A stretch of DNA of 64,000 nt from Saprospiraceae bacterium (GTDB lineage Bacteria > Bacteroidota > Bacteroidia > Chitinophagales > Saprospiraceae): the NCBI GenBank assembly GCA_019187365.1, contig JABARE010000002.1, positions 124,001 to 188,000 of the forward strand. Reading direction: 5' to 3'. The translations under genes were made by a program, and so were the position numbers. Positions 1-9,339 of this stretch are shown one piece after another (the stretch's first letter is position 1; each line of letters begins with the position of its first letter). The notes beneath the pieces are model-generated. The model had not been told where the DNA came from. It worked only from the letters and a program-made list of their open reading frames with translations, and did no database searches.

Positions 1-1124
1 TTTGGAATGCGTACACCCGGGAACAAATTCCCATTGTGCTCAAAGAAATTCGCATTGCAGGACAGCGGGTTTCTTATTCCGGCGACGTCAATTTTATCAG
101 CAATTTGGAGCTCGATCCGGGACAGCATTACCTCGACGTACAATTTCAGGCTCTTGCCTATCCAAATGACTACAATTTAACCTACTGTTACCGGGTGGAG
201 GGGCTTTCTGATCAATGGATCGCTCTTGGGGAAAACAAGATTGTCACCCTGGCGTCGCTAAAGCCGGGAAACTATGTGTTGCAGATTAAAGCCGGAAATC
301 CATCAACACCTTCTCCCATCCGTTCCCTCGACATTCACGTCAAAAAACCCTTGACTGCAAAGACCTGGTTTATCCTGCTGTGGGCTTCTGCGTTTGCAGG
401 ACTGATGATTGGGATTTACAACTGGCGCATTCGATACATCAGGAAACGCGAAGCTGAAAAGGCCAATTACGATAAGCAGATCACGGAACTGGAGTTAAAG
501 GCTCTCCGCTCCCAAATGAACCCGCATTTTATGTTCAACAGCCTCAATTCAATTAAAAATTACATACTGCATGCGGAGCCCAAGATTGCTGCGGAGTATC
601 TTTCCAATTTTTCACACCTGATCCGCATGATCCTTCAAAATTCAAAAGAGAAAACGATTACCCTGGCTGAGGAGGTGGAGACCCTGCTCTTGTACATCGA
701 ATTGGAACAGATTCGATTTGAAAACAAGTTTGAATTTAGTTTGGAAGTGGATGAGAAGGTGGAAATGGATCAGGTGTCCATACCTCCGATGTTGCTTCAG
801 CCCTTTGTTGAGAATGCCATCTGGCATGGGCTTTTACACAAAAACGGCATCGGTCACCTGCGCCTGCAATTTGCGCTAATACAGGATCAGGTTGCTTGTG
901 TAATCGATGACGACGGAGTCGGAAGGGCAAAGGCAGCAGAGCTAAAAAGTCTTTCGGCGGTCAGGTATAAAAGTATGGGAATGGGCATTACACTCGACCG
1001 CGTGGAGCTCCTGAACAAGATGGATTCTTATGGCATTCACATCGACATCACCGACAAGACCGATCCATCCGGGCAAGCTGCCGGCACCTGCGTCACCGTA
1101 AAAATACCTGTTGCTAACTCCTGA
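1..1124 (+). CDS. LytS-type sensor histidine kinase with Y_Y_Y domain, 5' truncated by the window
   Basis: The frame is open from base 3, so the start lies outside the window; a GTG at 36 is internal. The visible part begins in a Y_Y_Y domain (about the first 100 residues), the fold that follows beta-propeller sensor repeats in Bacteroidota kinases, so a periplasmic propeller is expected upstream. One membrane helix follows near bases 361-430. A coiled region leads to the His_kinase (LytS/YehU) motif QMNPHFMFNSLNS, whose histidine is the likely phosphorylation site. An HATPase domain follows, with N-box ENAIWHGLL and G-box DDGVGRAK. The LytTR regulator starts 16 bases downstream, so this is a membrane sensor and regulator pair. 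The signal sensed cannot be read from the sequence. Confidence 0.93.
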   Translation, partial: WNAYTREQIPIVLKEIRIAGQRVSYSGDVNFISNLELDPGQHYLDVQFQALAYPNDYNLTYCYRVEGLSDQWIALGENKIVTLASLKPGNYVLQIKAGNPSTPSPIRSLDIHVKKPLTAKTWFILLWASAFAGLMIGIYNWRIRYIRKREAEKANYDKQITELELKALRSQMNPHFMFNSLNSIKNYILHAEPKIAAEYLSNFSHLIRMILQNSKEKTITLAEEVETLLLYIELEQIRFENKFEFSLEVDEKVEMDQVSIPPMLLQPFVENAIWHGLLHKNGIGHLRLQFALIQDQVACVIDDDGVGRAKAAELKSLSAVRYKSMGMGITLDRVELLNKMDSYGIHIDITDKTDPSGQAAGTCVTVKIPVANS

Positions 1125-1140
1125 ATCCCCGGCACTCCGA

Positions 1141-1896
1141 ATGAACACATTAACAGCCATCATCATCGACGACGAACGGAGCAGCATCGAATCCCTGCGT
1201 TTCGAGATCGGTGAGTACTGTCCGGAACTCAGGATTGTTGCTGTATGCCAGGATCCTTTCGAAGGCCTAAGGAAGATCGGAGAATTTCAGCCGGATGTGC
1301 TCTTTCTTGACATCGAAATGCCCGGCATGAATGGTTTCGAATTGCTCAAACAATTGCCGGATTTGTCAGCACAGGTCATATTCATTACGGCATATGATCA
1401 GTTTGCGCTCAACGCATTCGAATTTAACGCAGTTGACTATTTGCTTAAACCCGTGCGAAAATCGAAATTGGTCGCCGCCGTCCGCAAAGTGATTGAAAGG
1501 CGCCAGAACAAAGAGAACTCATTTAACCTGGATGCCCTGCTCCAAAACATACGCGTCCAATACCAGGGCGGTCTGCAAACCATTGCGCTCCCAATTCCGG
1601 AAGGATTTAAGATGGTGCACATCGACGACATCGCATACCTCCAGGCAGAAAGCAACTATACGCGCGTGCACCTTGTAGATAAAAAGATGTATTTGGTCAG
1701 CAAAACCCTGAAAGAAATGGAAAACATGTTCCATTTTGACCAATACTTCAGGGCGCACAAAAGTTATCTGGTCAACCTCAACCAAGTAGATCGCTACATC
1801 CGGGGACAGGGAGGGTACCTGGTCATGAAAAGCAACATTCAAATACCGGTTGCCCGCACCCAGAAGATCGAGTTGCTAAATAAGATGAAATGGTGA
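1141..1896 (+). CDS. LytTR-family response regulator
   Basis: The protein has 251 residues. An N-terminal receiver domain (about 1-120) has the acidic pair IIIDDE, phospho-acceptor Asp57 in FLDIEMPGMNG and the conserved lysine in LLKPVRK. A C-terminal LytTR DNA-binding domain (about 150-250) includes the typical YLQAESNYTRVHL and FRAHKSYLVNL stretches. The frame is open up to a TTG at 1111, but ATG 1141 gives the canonical receiver start and avoids overlap with the kinase, which stops at 1124. It is expected to be phosphorylated by the upstream kinase and to activate transcription. No target site was recognised nearby. Confidence 0.95.
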   Translation: MNTLTAIIIDDERSSIESLRFEIGEYCPELRIVAVCQDPFEGLRKIGEFQPDVLFLDIEMPGMNGFELLKQLPDLSAQVIFITAYDQFALNAFEFNAVDYLLKPVRKSKLVAAVRKVIERRQNKENSFNLDALLQNIRVQYQGGLQTIALPIPEGFKMVHIDDIAYLQAESNYTRVHLVDKKMYLVSKTLKEMENMFHFDQYFRAHKSYLVNLNQVDRYIRGQGGYLVMKSNIQIPVARTQKIELLNKMKW

Positions 1897-1965
1897 GGAG
1901 GCTACCATGAGGGATGGGCGCCTGGTATTCCTGTCGAAGGCAAGTTTCCTGCTGTTCCGAACGTA

Positions 1966-3486
1966 TTATTTTACAAATCGCAAGACCGCATTCCCCTCCT
2001 CCGTTCTCAACTCGAGCAAATAGCATCCGGAAGGGTAATGATTTAAGGAATGACTCCAGACGTCTTCTCTGATATTTTGGTGCAGCAGACGCTTTCCACT
2101 CAAACCGTACAGGGCGATTTCCTTTTTCTGAAAAGAGCGATTCCACCGGATCTCTACCTGCGACGAAAGGGGGTCAAAGGAATAATCAACGTCGTCGTTG
2201 TCCAGCAGGCGGTTTACCGACGAAGGCAACTTGAGGGTATTGTTGGCGCCGATGAGAGAAAAGCGGGGGAAAGCGGGATGGCTGGCAATAAACAGGTAAG
2301 TGCCAAGAGAATCCATGTCCATGGATTGAATGATGAATTCAGGTCCTGTTGCTCCCGCCAGTTGGGATCCGTCCAAGTACCATTTGTACACAACCGATGG
2401 ATCCTGCATCGGGGAACGCAGTTTGTGGCTGCTTCCAAGGGGAGCTTGGATGACGGTATCCTGACCAACGGTTAGTTGAGGAAGGGAGATAAACTTATTT
2501 GCTGGTAAACCGGCATTCGGCACCAGGTCATCGAAGTCCAGTTTGTTGTTGGAAACGATCAGGTAGATGAGGTTGGCTTGCGAGGCCCAACCCGAGAAAT
2601 CGCCGAGGTGGGTCAGGAGGTTGTCACTGGCGTAAAGCTTTACCACTTTTGCAGCGTTGAAATGATCCGGATTCAGTTTTCCCGAAAAACGATTGTTATT
2701 CAGGTAACAATAGGCGAGCATGGGGTGATATCCCAGGATGGTGTCTGGGTCACCGGACAGTTGATTTTCTTCCAGCAGCAGGGACTTCAGGTTCACCAGT
2801 TTGTCCAGTTTGGGAAGCGGACCGGAAAACTGGTTTTTGGATAGTATGATGTCTTCTAAACGAGTCATATCACTGATGCCGCTTGGAATGGGGCCGGTGA
2901 ATTGATTCTCGGATAACTCCAAAGTTTTAAGTTTTGGCAAATCCAGAACGAGATGAGGAAAATTTCCGGAAAGTTGATTTTTGCTCAGCTGGATTGTATA
3001 CAATTCCTTGCATTGAGAAAGCGATTCCGGAATTTTGCCCACCAGGCGGTTTTCTCCAAGGTAGAGTTGGAAGAGCCGGGTGCACTGCCCGAGGGAAGCG
3101 GGAAGATCACCCTGCACTCCGGAGCGCCTCAGGTTTAGCACGGCCAACTCGCTCAGTTGCCCGATGGATGCCGGTATCGGTCCCTCCAGATCAGACATGC
3201 CCAGAGAAAACTCAGCCATGCCGTTCAGAAATCCTATTTCGCTGGGTATGGTGCCAGAAAGTCCGTTATCCCAAAGGTTGACCTGGTAAACCCGGTTTCC
3301 CTGTACGGTCACGCCGTGCCATTTTGACACCGGTCCCTGGAGCCAGTTGGTATGGTTTTTCCAGTTTGGACCATCGGTGGCCTGGTAAAGAGCAACCAGA
3401 GCCAGGGAGTCCTGCTGCAGGACCTGGGCGCAAGGTCTGGTAAAGGAAAACGGAAAAAGCAATAAGAAAGAAAAGAGGTACTTCAT
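1966..3486 (-). CDS. Secreted leucine-rich-repeat protein with T9SS sorting domain
   Basis: The protein has 506 residues. A signal peptide covers about residues 1-21, ending at CAQ. Plant-type leucine-rich repeats (about 40-310) show a recurrent LxxNxLSGxIP pattern and begin with the DGPNWKNHTNW cap seen in many Bacteroidota LRR proteins. An Ig-like segment follows (about 330-410). The last 80 residues form a type A T9SS C-terminal domain with KEIALYGLSGKRLL and a final RFVK. It is therefore predicted to cross the outer membrane through T9SS and stay on the surface or be released. LRR domains bind proteins or glycans; the ligand is unknown. The neighbouring gene on the same strand is also T9SS cargo. 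Confidence 0.9.
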   Translation of the reverse strand: MKYLFSFLLLFPFSFTRPCAQVLQQDSLALVALYQATDGPNWKNHTNWLQGPVSKWHGVTVQGNRVYQVNLWDNGLSGTIPSEIGFLNGMAEFSLGMSDLEGPIPASIGQLSELAVLNLRRSGVQGDLPASLGQCTRLFQLYLGENRLVGKIPESLSQCKELYTIQLSKNQLSGNFPHLVLDLPKLKTLELSENQFTGPIPSGISDMTRLEDIILSKNQFSGPLPKLDKLVNLKSLLLEENQLSGDPDTILGYHPMLAYCYLNNNRFSGKLNPDHFNAAKVVKLYASDNLLTHLGDFSGWASQANLIYLIVSNNKLDFDDLVPNAGLPANKFISLPQLTVGQDTVIQAPLGSSHKLRSPMQDPSVVYKWYLDGSQLAGATGPEFIIQSMDMDSLGTYLFIASHPAFPRFSLIGANNTLKLPSSVNRLLDNDDVDYSFDPLSSQVEIRWNRSFQKKEIALYGLSGKRLLHQNIREDVWSHSLNHYPSGCYLLELRTEEGNAVLRFVK

Positions 3487-3612
3487 CGCAAGGAGTTAAT
3501 GGTAGATTGAATGAAAAAACCGGCAAACGACTGTTCGGAAACGTCGTCTGCCGGATGAGTTCCGGGAATGCGGAAATTCGCTGCAGCAACCGGAGAAGGG
3601 ATGATCTGGTGT

Positions 3613-4701
3613 TTAAAATTTAAAGAACCGTCTGGTCTCCATAGAGCTTCCGGAAAACCACTGTACGATATAAATGCCGGGTTCAAGGCCATTCATGGGC
3701 AAACTAAGCTGACGCGTATCTCCCGAGGGCTCCGCACTGGCCATGATGGTTCCGGCAAGATTTATGAGTCGTACCGATTCTAGCATTTGTTCTTTTGAAA
3801 AATGGAGCTGGACTTCGTCATTCCGTACGATCAATTCCAATTCCTGACCGGAAGAAGAGCGAGGATCCAAATTTCCTTTAGAAATGTACGAGGTGAAAAT
3901 CTTTTCGCAGCTCCGGCTGCACCCAAACCGGTCCCATAAATCGAGGATGACCGTTGCCTGACCTGGAACCGGTCCGGGAGTCAGAACGGCTTTTGACGGA
4001 TCCAGTTTATCTGAACGGACGGTCCAATCATCTCCTATCACCTGCCAGCTTGAATTAAACGGGTTGAACCCTTTCGGCGTATTCTGGCTTTTTAGCAACA
4101 GGGAAGAGCCAATGGGAACGCGATTGGGGCCTAGGATATGGCAGGATATGTCGCCCACGAGATCAAAGGTGTGGGTCGCGGTTCCGGAGTTTCCACAGCG
4201 GTCGGTAACCGTATAGCTTCTCACCACTTTCGGAACGACATGGCAAATTCCGATAAATTGATCCTCCCAGGATAAGGTCCTCTCCAGGAGACCCCAGGTA
4301 CAGGCCTCTACACGCGGTCGCGGTGCATTCCCCATTTCGTAATTGCGAAGGGAAAGCGAGCGGAATTCGGGAGGGTAGACCGCAAGGGTGGTTGTCAAGC
4401 CAATGTATAAGTTTGATTCGCAAGTCTGCTCCCCATTGCTGACCTGTACCCTAAGGTTTTGACATACGTATTGGATGTCTGCGGGTACCGGGTTGGGAAC
4501 GAGGTTGCCTTCGATGTCGTAGATCGAAACGGTACAGCCTTCCAACGTCGTAATGTGAATTAAGTTCTCCAAACCTTCCAGCGTTTCGCAATCAGGGATC
4601 GTCAGTGTGACATCTTCACAAACGACACCACATTGAGCGTTCATGGTTTGGTTCACCAGCAGAAAACAACTGCACGCGATGAGGATCTTTTTCAGTTTCA
4701 T
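3613..4701 (-). CDS. Secreted protein of unknown function with T9SS sorting domain
   Basis: The frame is open upstream to 4833, but the ATG at 4701 starts a clear signal peptide (MKLKKILIACSCFLLV, cleavage near MNAQ), so that start is used; the product has 362 residues. The mature protein has about a dozen cysteines in its first 250 residues and beta-rich stretches such as SYTVTDRCGNSGTATHTF, which resemble HYR/Ig-like repeats of Bacteroidota surface proteins. I do not recognise a catalytic family. The last 75 residues look like a T9SS type A sorting domain (VRLINLAGTIM, GIYIVQWF, final RRFFKF). It follows the same orientation as the LRR cargo gene 127 bases away and may be co-transcribed with it. 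Confidence 0.85.
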   Translation of the reverse strand: MKLKKILIACSCFLLVNQTMNAQCGVVCEDVTLTIPDCETLEGLENLIHITTLEGCTVSIYDIEGNLVPNPVPADIQYVCQNLRVQVSNGEQTCESNLYIGLTTTLAVYPPEFRSLSLRNYEMGNAPRPRVEACTWGLLERTLSWEDQFIGICHVVPKVVRSYTVTDRCGNSGTATHTFDLVGDISCHILGPNRVPIGSSLLLKSQNTPKGFNPFNSSWQVIGDDWTVRSDKLDPSKAVLTPGPVPGQATVILDLWDRFGCSRSCEKIFTSYISKGNLDPRSSSGQELELIVRNDEVQLHFSKEQMLESVRLINLAGTIMASAEPSGDTRQLSLPMNGLEPGIYIVQWFSGSSMETRRFFKF

Positions 4702-5282
4702 ATTGATGGTTTTATTGATTGCACAAGGGCTTTTGTTTGGTAAAAGTGGGGAGCAATCGAAACCAGTACAAGGCATAATTCGCGGCGGGCAGCATGAATG
4801 AGTGAATGGTTTAATTTGATATGTAAACAGCATTTGGACCCTTTGGAATGGAAGGGGTCAGCGTTAGGGACATCATTTGACGGGTCATAGCGCAGATGAC
4901 ACAAATGGGTCGTAGGGTGCAGCAAGGGAAAGGTCCAGCATTTTTGATTCAGCGTTTTAGGGCACCTCGAATAACCCACTCTTGCGCCAGTCAGCCCACA
5001 AAGGCTCACGCGCTCAATGAATTTAGCTTCACAATACTTCGTTGCGGTTCAGTCAGTTATTGCTCCACATAGCTTCCTTCACCGCGCCTCGTCTTGTTTC
5101 CCTAAATTCATTCTGGCATCAAAACTGGGTTATTCGAGGTGCCCTGAGGAGATCGGCCAGAACGGGCTGGTTCAGGGTTCCTGCCGGTGACTTCCAGCGC
5201 CTGGGATATTTAGAAGGGTGCTTCAGGGGTTAGGAGCATCAATTCACTTATTTTTACCGCGCAACCCAGCATTGCATACATC
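4702..5282. other. Intergenic region between divergent genes, holding a MITE-like element
   Basis: This 581-base stretch separates the leftward secreted-protein gene from the rightward sugar operon. I see no convincing coding region. Its right half carries the inverted-repeat element at 4959-5145. No exact TAnnTTTG promoter element was found immediately upstream of either gene. Confidence 0.6.
4959..5145. repeat. MITE-like element with 20-bp perfect terminal inverted repeats
   Basis: Bases 4959-4978 (AGGGCACCTCGAATAACCCA) are the exact reverse complement of 5126-5145. A second, inner inverted pair of 10 bases (ATGAATTTAG at 5017-5026 and its complement at 5103-5112) and a weaker match (CTTGCGCCAG against its partner) lie inside, so the whole 187 bp is an imperfect palindrome with no ORF. 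This is the architecture of a non-autonomous miniature transposable element or a heavily deleted insertion sequence. The bases flanking the two ends (TT and GA) do not form a clear target duplication, so the family is not assigned. Confidence 0.6.
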
Positions 5283-6257
5283 ATGGAGCTTAGCGGAAAA
5301 AATATACTGGTCATTGGAGGCGGAGGATTCATCGGAAGTTTTGTTGTGGAGGAACTGCTCCGGCATCCCGTGGCGCGGGTTGTGGTGTACGACAATTTCA
5401 CGCGGGGCAGGCGGGAGTATCTCGAAAATGCGCTTTCCGATCCGCGCTGCAGCATCTTTGCAGACGGCGGCGACATTCGCGATACCGACATACTCGACGC
5501 TGCGGTTCGTGGAATGGATGGGGTGATCTGTCTTGCGGCCATGTGGTTGCTGCATTGCAAGGATTATCCCCGCACAGCCTTTGAAGTCAACATAGCAGGG
5601 ACCTTCAACGTGTTGGAGGCATGCGTCCGGCACCGAGTGGAAAAGCTCGTCTGGTCTTCGTCGGCTTCGGTGTACGGCGATGCCGTAGAGATTCCCATGA
5701 CAGAAGACCATCCCTACAACAACCGCAATTTTTACGGGGCGACCAAAATTGCTGGTGAGGCAATGTGTACGGCCTTCAACGACCGGTATGGTCTTCCGGT
5801 TATCGGGTTGCGATACATGAACGTTTACGGTCCCCACCAGGACCAGACTGCCGCTTATACCGGAGTGATCCCCATCATGCTCAACAAGATCGACGCCAAC
5901 GAAGCTCCCGTGATCAACGGCGACGGCTCCCAGGCCTACGACTTCATTTACGTGGAAGATGTAGCGCGCGCCAACATTTGCGCTCTGGTGAGCGAGCGCC
6001 CTTTTGGTTTTTACAACGTCGGCACCGAGGTGCAGACGACCATCCGGGAGTTGTGCCAGATGATCCTGCAGTTGCGCGATTCTTCCCTCGAGGTACATTA
6101 CAGGCCCTATTCAGCCGATGACGCCCGCGCCCTGGTGCAGCACCGCATTGGTTCTCGCAAAAGGGCAGAGGAGGAACTGGGATTCCGTTACCGCTACTCA
6201 TTGGAAGAAGGGCTGAAGCGGCTGATCGACTGGAGGGAGAACGGCAAAAAGTCCTGA
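5283..6257 (+). CDS. NAD-dependent sugar epimerase/dehydratase (extended SDR family)
   Basis: The protein has 324 residues, typical of NDP-sugar 4-epimerases and 4,6-dehydratases. It has the Rossmann motif GGGGFIGS near residue 12, the catalytic YGATK (YxxxK) with an upstream SSSASVYG, and the substrate-loop pattern RYMNVYGPHQ. It should act in the cytoplasm on a nucleotide-linked sugar; family alone does not tell epimerase from dehydratase, and the lack of obvious 4,6-dehydratase signatures makes epimerisation slightly more likely. It is the first gene of a run of six with gaps of 34, 9, 3, -4 and 10 bases, so the sugar it makes is probably further aminated, amidated, acylated and methylated by its neighbours. 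Confidence 0.9.
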   Translation: MELSGKNILVIGGGGFIGSFVVEELLRHPVARVVVYDNFTRGRREYLENALSDPRCSIFADGGDIRDTDILDAAVRGMDGVICLAAMWLLHCKDYPRTAFEVNIAGTFNVLEACVRHRVEKLVWSSSASVYGDAVEIPMTEDHPYNNRNFYGATKIAGEAMCTAFNDRYGLPVIGLRYMNVYGPHQDQTAAYTGVIPIMLNKIDANEAPVINGDGSQAYDFIYVEDVARANICALVSERPFGFYNVGTEVQTTIRELCQMILQLRDSSLEVHYRPYSADDARALVQHRIGSRKRAEEELGFRYRYSLEEGLKRLIDWRENGKKS

Positions 6258-6265
6258 TTCGCGCC

Positions 6266-6273
6266 TACCTTTG
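6266..6273 (+). promoter_or_regulatory. Possible internal promoter -7 element (TACCTTTG)
   Basis: TACCTTTG matches the Bacteroidota -7 consensus TAnnTTTG and lies just upstream of the aminotransferase start at 6292. No good -33 TTTG was seen at the proper distance, so it may be chance inside the operon. Confidence 0.3.
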
Positions 6274-6291
6274 CCGGACAGAAACATCGCT

Positions 6292-7437
6292 TTGACAACG
6301 AGGAAATACATCCAAATTTCTCAGCCATCGATGGGGCAGGAAGAATGGGAAGCCTGCCGGGAACCCATCTTTTCCGGCTGGATGACCCAGGGGCCGCAAG
6401 TGGCTGCATTTGAGCGAAGGTTTGCCGAATTGCACCAGGTCAGGCACGCCCTGGCTGTATCAAACTGTACGACGGCCCTTCACCTCGCACTGGCAGCGTT
6501 GGGAGTGGGCCCCGGCGACGAAGTGCTCGTGCCGGCGTTTACCTGGGTTGCTACGGCCAATGCAGCACTCTATTGCGGGGCAAAGCCCGTGTTCGTCGAC
6601 ATTGACCCGGGGAGTTTCAACATCGACCCGGACCAGGTGGTCGGCAAGATCACCGGGCGCACTCGCGCCATCATTCCCGTGCACCTTTTTGGGCTTTGTG
6701 CCGATATGGATGCCCTCCGCAGCGTGGCTGGAGGCTTGCGGATCGTGGAGGATGCCGCCTGCGCTTCAGGTGCCCGGTATCAAAACGTTCCCGCCGGAGG
6801 ACTTGGCGACATTGGCTGTTTTTCATTCCACCCGCGAAAGTCCGTTACAACCGGCGAAGGCGGCATGCTGACTACCAACGACGACCAGTTGGCAGAAACC
6901 CTTAACCAGTTGCGCAACCACGGAGCCTCCCTCTCCGAGGAGCAGCGCCACAAAGGACCGAAGCCCTACATCCTCCCGGAATTTGACCTGCTCGGTTACA
7001 ACTACCGCATGACGGATTTACAGGGAGCGGTGGGCAGGGTACAGATCGAGAAATTGGAGTCTTTCATAGACTATCGCAACCATTGGGCAGCATTTTACCA
7101 CGATGCATTCTCCGGCATCGAGTGGCTGCGCACCCCGTCAACGCCTGCCGGGTCGCGCCATGGTTGGCAATCTTATGTCCTCTTCGTAGACGAAGCACGC
7201 TCGCCCCTCACCCGCAACGCGATCATGGAGTACCTCCAGGACAAAGGCATTGCTACCCGGCCAGGCACCCATGCCGTTCACATGCTCCGGTATTACCGGC
7301 GCACCTTCGGACTTCAGCCGGAGGACTTCCCCAACGCCTGTCTGGCCGATCGCCAATCGATGTCTATTCCCCTGCACAACCGCATGGAGGCAGAAGATTT
7401 TCATTACGTCGCCGAGTGCATACGGGCGATTGCCTGA
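6292..7437 (+). CDS. DegT/DnrJ/EryC1/StrS-family sugar aminotransferase
   Basis: The protein has 381 residues from the TTG at 6292. A TTG at 6271 is also possible, and the first ATG (6331) would cut off the conserved KYIQISQPSMG start of the family. Visible PLP features are the phosphate-binding SNCTTALHLAL, the VEDAACASGA loop and the internal aldimine lysine in FHPRKSVTTGEGG. Enzymes of this family transaminate keto-sugar nucleotides, usually at C3 or C4, using glutamate. Placed after the epimerase, it most likely makes an amino-deoxy sugar for a surface polysaccharide or glycoprotein glycan. The next gene starts 9 bases after its stop. Confidence 0.9.
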   Translation: MTTRKYIQISQPSMGQEEWEACREPIFSGWMTQGPQVAAFERRFAELHQVRHALAVSNCTTALHLALAALGVGPGDEVLVPAFTWVATANAALYCGAKPVFVDIDPGSFNIDPDQVVGKITGRTRAIIPVHLFGLCADMDALRSVAGGLRIVEDAACASGARYQNVPAGGLGDIGCFSFHPRKSVTTGEGGMLTTNDDQLAETLNQLRNHGASLSEEQRHKGPKPYILPEFDLLGYNYRMTDLQGAVGRVQIEKLESFIDYRNHWAAFYHDAFSGIEWLRTPSTPAGSRHGWQSYVLFVDEARSPLTRNAIMEYLQDKGIATRPGTHAVHMLRYYRRTFGLQPEDFPNACLADRQSMSIPLHNRMEAEDFHYVAECIRAIA

Positions 7438-7446
7438 CACGGAGCT

Positions 7447-9336
7447 ATGTGCGGGTTAACAGGCATTTTTCACCTCGACGGAAGAAGCATTCAGGAAGAT
7501 GTGCTGGACCGCATGACCGATGCGCTGGCGCATCGTGGCCCCGACGGACGGGGAACCTGCATCAGGCAGTCATTGGGATTAGGCCACCGCAGGCTTTCCA
7601 TTCTCGACGTGAGCAGCCGTGGTGCCCAGCCTATGCATTCCGGAGACGGCCGGTGGACCATCGTTTTCAACGGGTGCATTTACAATTTCCGCGAATTGCG
7701 CAAGCAGCTCGAACTGCTGGGAAGCGAATTTCGCTCGGGTACCGATACGGAAGTCATTGCGGAAGGATTGCGGCATTTTGGCCCGGAGTACTTTCTTCAA
7801 TTCGACGGCATGTTTGCCATCGCAGCCTGGGACGACCGGGAAAAGGCGCTGTACATTTCGCGGGATCGGTTTGGCGTAAAACCATTATACTATTATTTCG
7901 ACGGGCGTCTCTTCCTTTTTGGTTCGGAGATCAAAGCCATTCTTGCACATCCTGGCTACAGGATGCAACTCAATGCCGAAGCGCTTAACGAGTATTTTAC
8001 ATTTCAAAACCTGTTCCGCTATCACACCCTGTTTGCAGGAATCCACCTGCTACCGGCAGCAAACACCTTGCGCATCGACGCCCATACGAAGGAGTTGCGG
8101 CATCGTGCCTGGTGGGATTACAATTTTGCCGAGGCCGATGAGACCATGGACTTCGAAGATGCCCGGAGGGAAACGGAACGACTCTTGAGACAGGCCGTGC
8201 AGCGCCAGATGGTATCCGACGTACCCGTCGGAAGCTACCTGTCGGGGGGAATGGATTCCGGGGCGATCACGGCACTTGCGAGTCGCGAGGTTCCGCGCCT
8301 GACGACCTTTACCTGTGGTTTCGACATGAGCACGGTCACGGGAGTGGAAGCCAACTACGACGAGCGCAGAGATGCAGAACTCATGGCCAACCATTTCAAG
8401 ACCGAACATTACGAACAGGTCATCAACGCGGGCGACCTGGCGTGGTCACTGCCGCGGGTAGTCTGGCACCTGGAGGACCTGCGCGTCGGCATGAGCTATC
8501 CGAATTACTACATCAGCCGGCTGGCATCGAAATTCGTTAAGGTATGCCTCCAGGGCACGGGAGGAGATGAGTTATACGGTGGATACCCGTGGAGGTATTA
8601 CCGGGTATTCCAATCACTTGATCGTCAGGATTACTTCGACCAGTACTACGGTTTTTGGCAGCGCCTCGTACCGGAAGATCGCAAGAGCACTTTATTTAAC
8701 CCTGCTATCCTGCCCGCTATGGACCAGACGGGTCCAAGGCAGGCATTTGAACGCGTATTTTTATTCAACGACCGCTTGCGCTACGACACGCCGGAGCAAC
8801 ACATTCAGAATAGCCTGTACTTTGAGATCAAGACGTTTCTCGCAGGCCTGCTGATCGTTGGTGACAAACTCTCCATGGCCAACGGCCTCGAAGAGCGGTT
8901 TCCGTTTTTGGACAATGCGCTGGTGGACTTTGCGCAGAAAATCCCGGTTCGGCACAAGCTGGCGGAGTTGGAAAACATGAAAAAAATGGACGAAGACGTG
9001 TTCGGCAATAAAAAGGAGCTGTACAAGGAGTTTCGAGACGGAAAAAATGTATTGCGGCGCGCGTTGGAAGATTTTATCCCTCAGGAGATCATCAACCGGC
9101 CAAAGCAAGGTTTCAGTGCACCGGATGAAAGCTGGTACAGGGGTGAAAATGCGCAATACATCGTTTCGTTGCTGCTCGACAGAAAATCGGCATCTTCCGA
9201 ATTCATCAACCGCGATTTTGTGAAGACCATCGTCGACGAACACGTGCACCGCAGGATCAATCACCGCCTGCTGATCTGGAGTCTGATGAATTTTGAATGG
9301 TGGTGCCGCCTGTTTTTGCAGGGAGAAAAAATTTGA
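7447..9336 (+). CDS. asnB: Asparagine synthase (glutamine-hydrolysing) family amidotransferase
   Basis: The protein has 629 residues and the AsnB two-domain plan. An N-terminal class II glutaminase starts at catalytic Cys2 (MCGLTGIF). A C-terminal synthase domain has the ATP-pyrophosphatase loop SGGMDSGAITAL near residue 266. The enzyme family forms an acyl-adenylate and amidates it with ammonia from glutamine. In a sugar operon, such proteins often amidate uronic acids or other carboxylated sugars rather than aspartate, so the gene name describes the family only. The ATG at 7447 is fixed because Cys must be residue 2. The next gene begins 3 bases after the stop, which suggests translational coupling. 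Confidence 0.88.
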   Translation: MCGLTGIFHLDGRSIQEDVLDRMTDALAHRGPDGRGTCIRQSLGLGHRRLSILDVSSRGAQPMHSGDGRWTIVFNGCIYNFRELRKQLELLGSEFRSGTDTEVIAEGLRHFGPEYFLQFDGMFAIAAWDDREKALYISRDRFGVKPLYYYFDGRLFLFGSEIKAILAHPGYRMQLNAEALNEYFTFQNLFRYHTLFAGIHLLPAANTLRIDAHTKELRHRAWWDYNFAEADETMDFEDARRETERLLRQAVQRQMVSDVPVGSYLSGGMDSGAITALASREVPRLTTFTCGFDMSTVTGVEANYDERRDAELMANHFKTEHYEQVINAGDLAWSLPRVVWHLEDLRVGMSYPNYYISRLASKFVKVCLQGTGGDELYGGYPWRYYRVFQSLDRQDYFDQYYGFWQRLVPEDRKSTLFNPAILPAMDQTGPRQAFERVFLFNDRLRYDTPEQHIQNSLYFEIKTFLAGLLIVGDKLSMANGLEERFPFLDNALVDFAQKIPVRHKLAELENMKKMDEDVFGNKKELYKEFRDGKNVLRRALEDFIPQEIINRPKQGFSAPDESWYRGENAQYIVSLLLDRKSASSEFINRDFVKTIVDEHVHRRINHRLLIWSLMNFEWWCRLFLQGEKI

Positions 9337-9339
9337 GCT

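Noticed and set aside
7083..7988. Plus-strand open frame of 301 codons spanning the aminotransferase/asnB junction
   Set aside because: It lies in another frame across two real genes; the translation is Arg/Pro/His-rich with no family features.
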